From the NCBI GenBank assembly GCA_964493205.1, contig CAZBMJ010000007.1, forward strand, positions 1-64,000: DNA of 64,000 bases. The letters run 5' to 3'. The notes below the pieces were generated by a model that worked only from the letters and a program-made list of their open reading frames with translations, searched no databases and had not been told where the DNA came from. Origin of the DNA: CAZBMJ01 sp964493205. Its GTDB lineage: Bacteria; Myxococcota; UBA727; JABDBI01. The position numbers and the translations under genes were made by a program. Below are positions 63,007-64,000 of the stretch, piece by piece. Position 1 is the stretch's first letter. Each line of letters opens with the position of its first letter.

Positions 63007-64000
63007 ATGGAAAGGACAGAATACCTAAACACTATAACAACTGAATTTGCTATAAATCCTGTGGTAGCTATCTTAGGACCGAGGCAATGTGGTAAGACTA
63101 CGCTTGCGAGAACTTTTATTAAAAGTTCTCCTAATTTTAACCAAGCTAATTATTTTGATTTAGAAGATCCTACTCATTTAGATAGGCTTCAAAATAATCC
63201 CAAATTAAGCTTATCTCTGCTTAGTGGATTAGTAGTTATTGATGAAATACAAAGAGTTCCCGAATTATTTACATTAATAAGGGTCTTAGTTGATGATGAA
63301 AACCTTAATCTTACATTTTTAATTTTGGGTAGCGCTTCAAAAGAGCTGATTCGTCAATCATCAGAAACCCTAGCTGGACGTATAAGTACTATCGAGATTA
63401 CTCCTTTTTCACTACATGAAACAAAAGAACAAAAGCTACTATGGTTAAGAGGTGGATTTCCTAAATCTTATTTGGCAAATACTGAGGAAATTAGCTTTAA
63501 TTGGCGTAAAAGTTACATATCGACATTTTTAGAACGAGATATACCAGAGCTTGGTATTCAAATAGATCCTCAAAACCTTAGACGATTTTGGATGATGATT
63601 GCTCATTATCATGGAAATATAATAAATATGTCGGAAGTAGGCAATTCTTTAAGCATTAGCCATACCACAGTAAAGCGTTATTTAGATGTTTTAACAGGTA
63701 CTTTTATGATTAGGCAGTTAAAGCCCTGGTTTGCAAATATAAGCAAAAGACAAGTAAAACAGCCAAAAATATTTATTAGAGATAGTGGTATACTTCATAA
63801 TTTATTAAGCATAAAAGACGAAAATTCTCTTTTATTACACCCAAAATTAGGCGCCTCATGGGAAGGCATGGCGCTTGAACAAGTCATAAATATTTTTAAA
63901 GCTGACCCGCAAGACTGTTATTTTTGGGGAGTTCATAACCAAGGCGAACTTGATTTAATGATCATAAAAGATGGAAAAAAAATAGGTTTTGAATTTAAAT
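63007..64000 (+). CDS. AAA ATPase of the DUF4143 type (partial at window end)
   Basis: An open frame from ATG 63007 runs past the window end for 331 codons. Walker A is LGPRQCGKTTLART, Walker B is LVVIDEIQRVPEL and sensor-1 is ILGSASKEL. Further on LAGRISTIEITPFSL and a winged-helix segment (SISHTTVKRYLDVL) lead to a DUF4143/PD-(D/E)XK-like C-terminus (WEGMALEQVIN and NQGELDLMIIKDGKKIGFEF). Such proteins are common and poorly understood, and often mobile. The end is missing here. Confidence 0.92.
   Translation, partial: MERTEYLNTITTEFAINPVVAILGPRQCGKTTLARTFIKSSPNFNQANYFDLEDPTHLDRLQNNPKLSLSLLSGLVVIDEIQRVPELFTLIRVLVDDENLNLTFLILGSASKELIRQSSETLAGRISTIEITPFSLHETKEQKLLWLRGGFPKSYLANTEEISFNWRKSYISTFLERDIPELGIQIDPQNLRRFWMMIAHYHGNIINMSEVGNSLSISHTTVKRYLDVLTGTFMIRQLKPWFANISKRQVKQPKIFIRDSGILHNLLSIKDENSLLLHPKLGASWEGMALEQVINIFKADPQDCYFWGVHNQGELDLMIIKDGKKIGFEFK

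Noticed and set aside
1..64000. CRISPR arrays, rRNA and replication origin
   Set aside because: No direct-repeat spacer pattern, no rRNA-like conserved blocks, and no DnaA-box cluster beside dnaA were seen.

Overview
The window is strongly AT-rich bacterial DNA from a Gram-negative cell. Outer-membrane and LPS functions are present (LpxD, Skp/OmpH, LolC/LolD, many lipoproteins, a probable beta-barrel), and the DAP branch of lysine/peptidoglycan synthesis (DapD, DapE, DapF) runs next to RNase G and a leucine-type dehydrogenase. The operon shapes (skp-lpxD-fabZ-lysS-lolC-lolD; a GldA/GldF/GldG-like exporter with a DUF4340 protein) fit a proteobacterial or bdellovibrionota/deltaproteobacterial lineage, but I cannot place it more finely. 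No rRNA, tRNA or CRISPR array was seen.

Region 1 (1 to about 36 kb) is accessory-like. Genes are mostly short and change strand often. Many products have signal peptides or lipoboxes: a GDSL phospholipase-like enzyme, a PQQ-type beta-propeller lipoprotein, a TraB/TIKI-like lipoprotein, two families of cysteine-rich secreted proteins, two beta/gamma-crystallin-like proteins, an ankyrin protein, a protein-glutamine-deamidase-like enzyme, a trypsin-like lipoprotein and several unrecognised secreted proteins. A SET-domain protein and a decayed RING-finger-like reading frame add a eukaryote-like flavour. This suggests, by inference, a host- or protist-associated or predatory life. Housekeeping genes are interspersed (glmM, truA, rlmN, rdgB, Nudix, MATE, MFS, a FeS photolyase, yefM-yoeB). 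Signs of recent change are an intact IS982-family element inside the end of a secreted-protein gene, a tandem segmental duplication at 9.2-10.7 kb, and a pair of 72-bp inverted repeats at 24.1-24.4 kb.

Region 2 (35.8-50.4 kb, minus strand) is one tightly packed run of 13 genes with gaps of a few bases or overlaps: acyl-CoA dehydrogenase, a four-gene ABC exporter/auxiliary module, phenylalanine 4-hydroxylase, an MsbA-like exporter, skp, lpxD, fabZ, lysS, lolC-like and lolD. It joins envelope lipid and lipoprotein traffic to amino-acid and fatty-acid metabolism.

Region 3 (50.4-64 kb) holds clpB (+), a pentapeptide-repeat protein, an unusual small subtilase, an HI0073/HI0074-type nucleotidyltransferase pair, then dapF, leucine-type dehydrogenase, rng, dapE and dapD on the minus strand. 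It ends on the plus strand with a lipoprotein, an aminoglycoside/choline-kinase-like protein and an AAA ATPase of the DUF4143 type cut by the window edge.

Several starts were moved from the longest reading frame to an internal start that has a Shine-Dalgarno (SD) sequence; this is stated in each entry. All family calls come from reading motifs by eye, with no database search.
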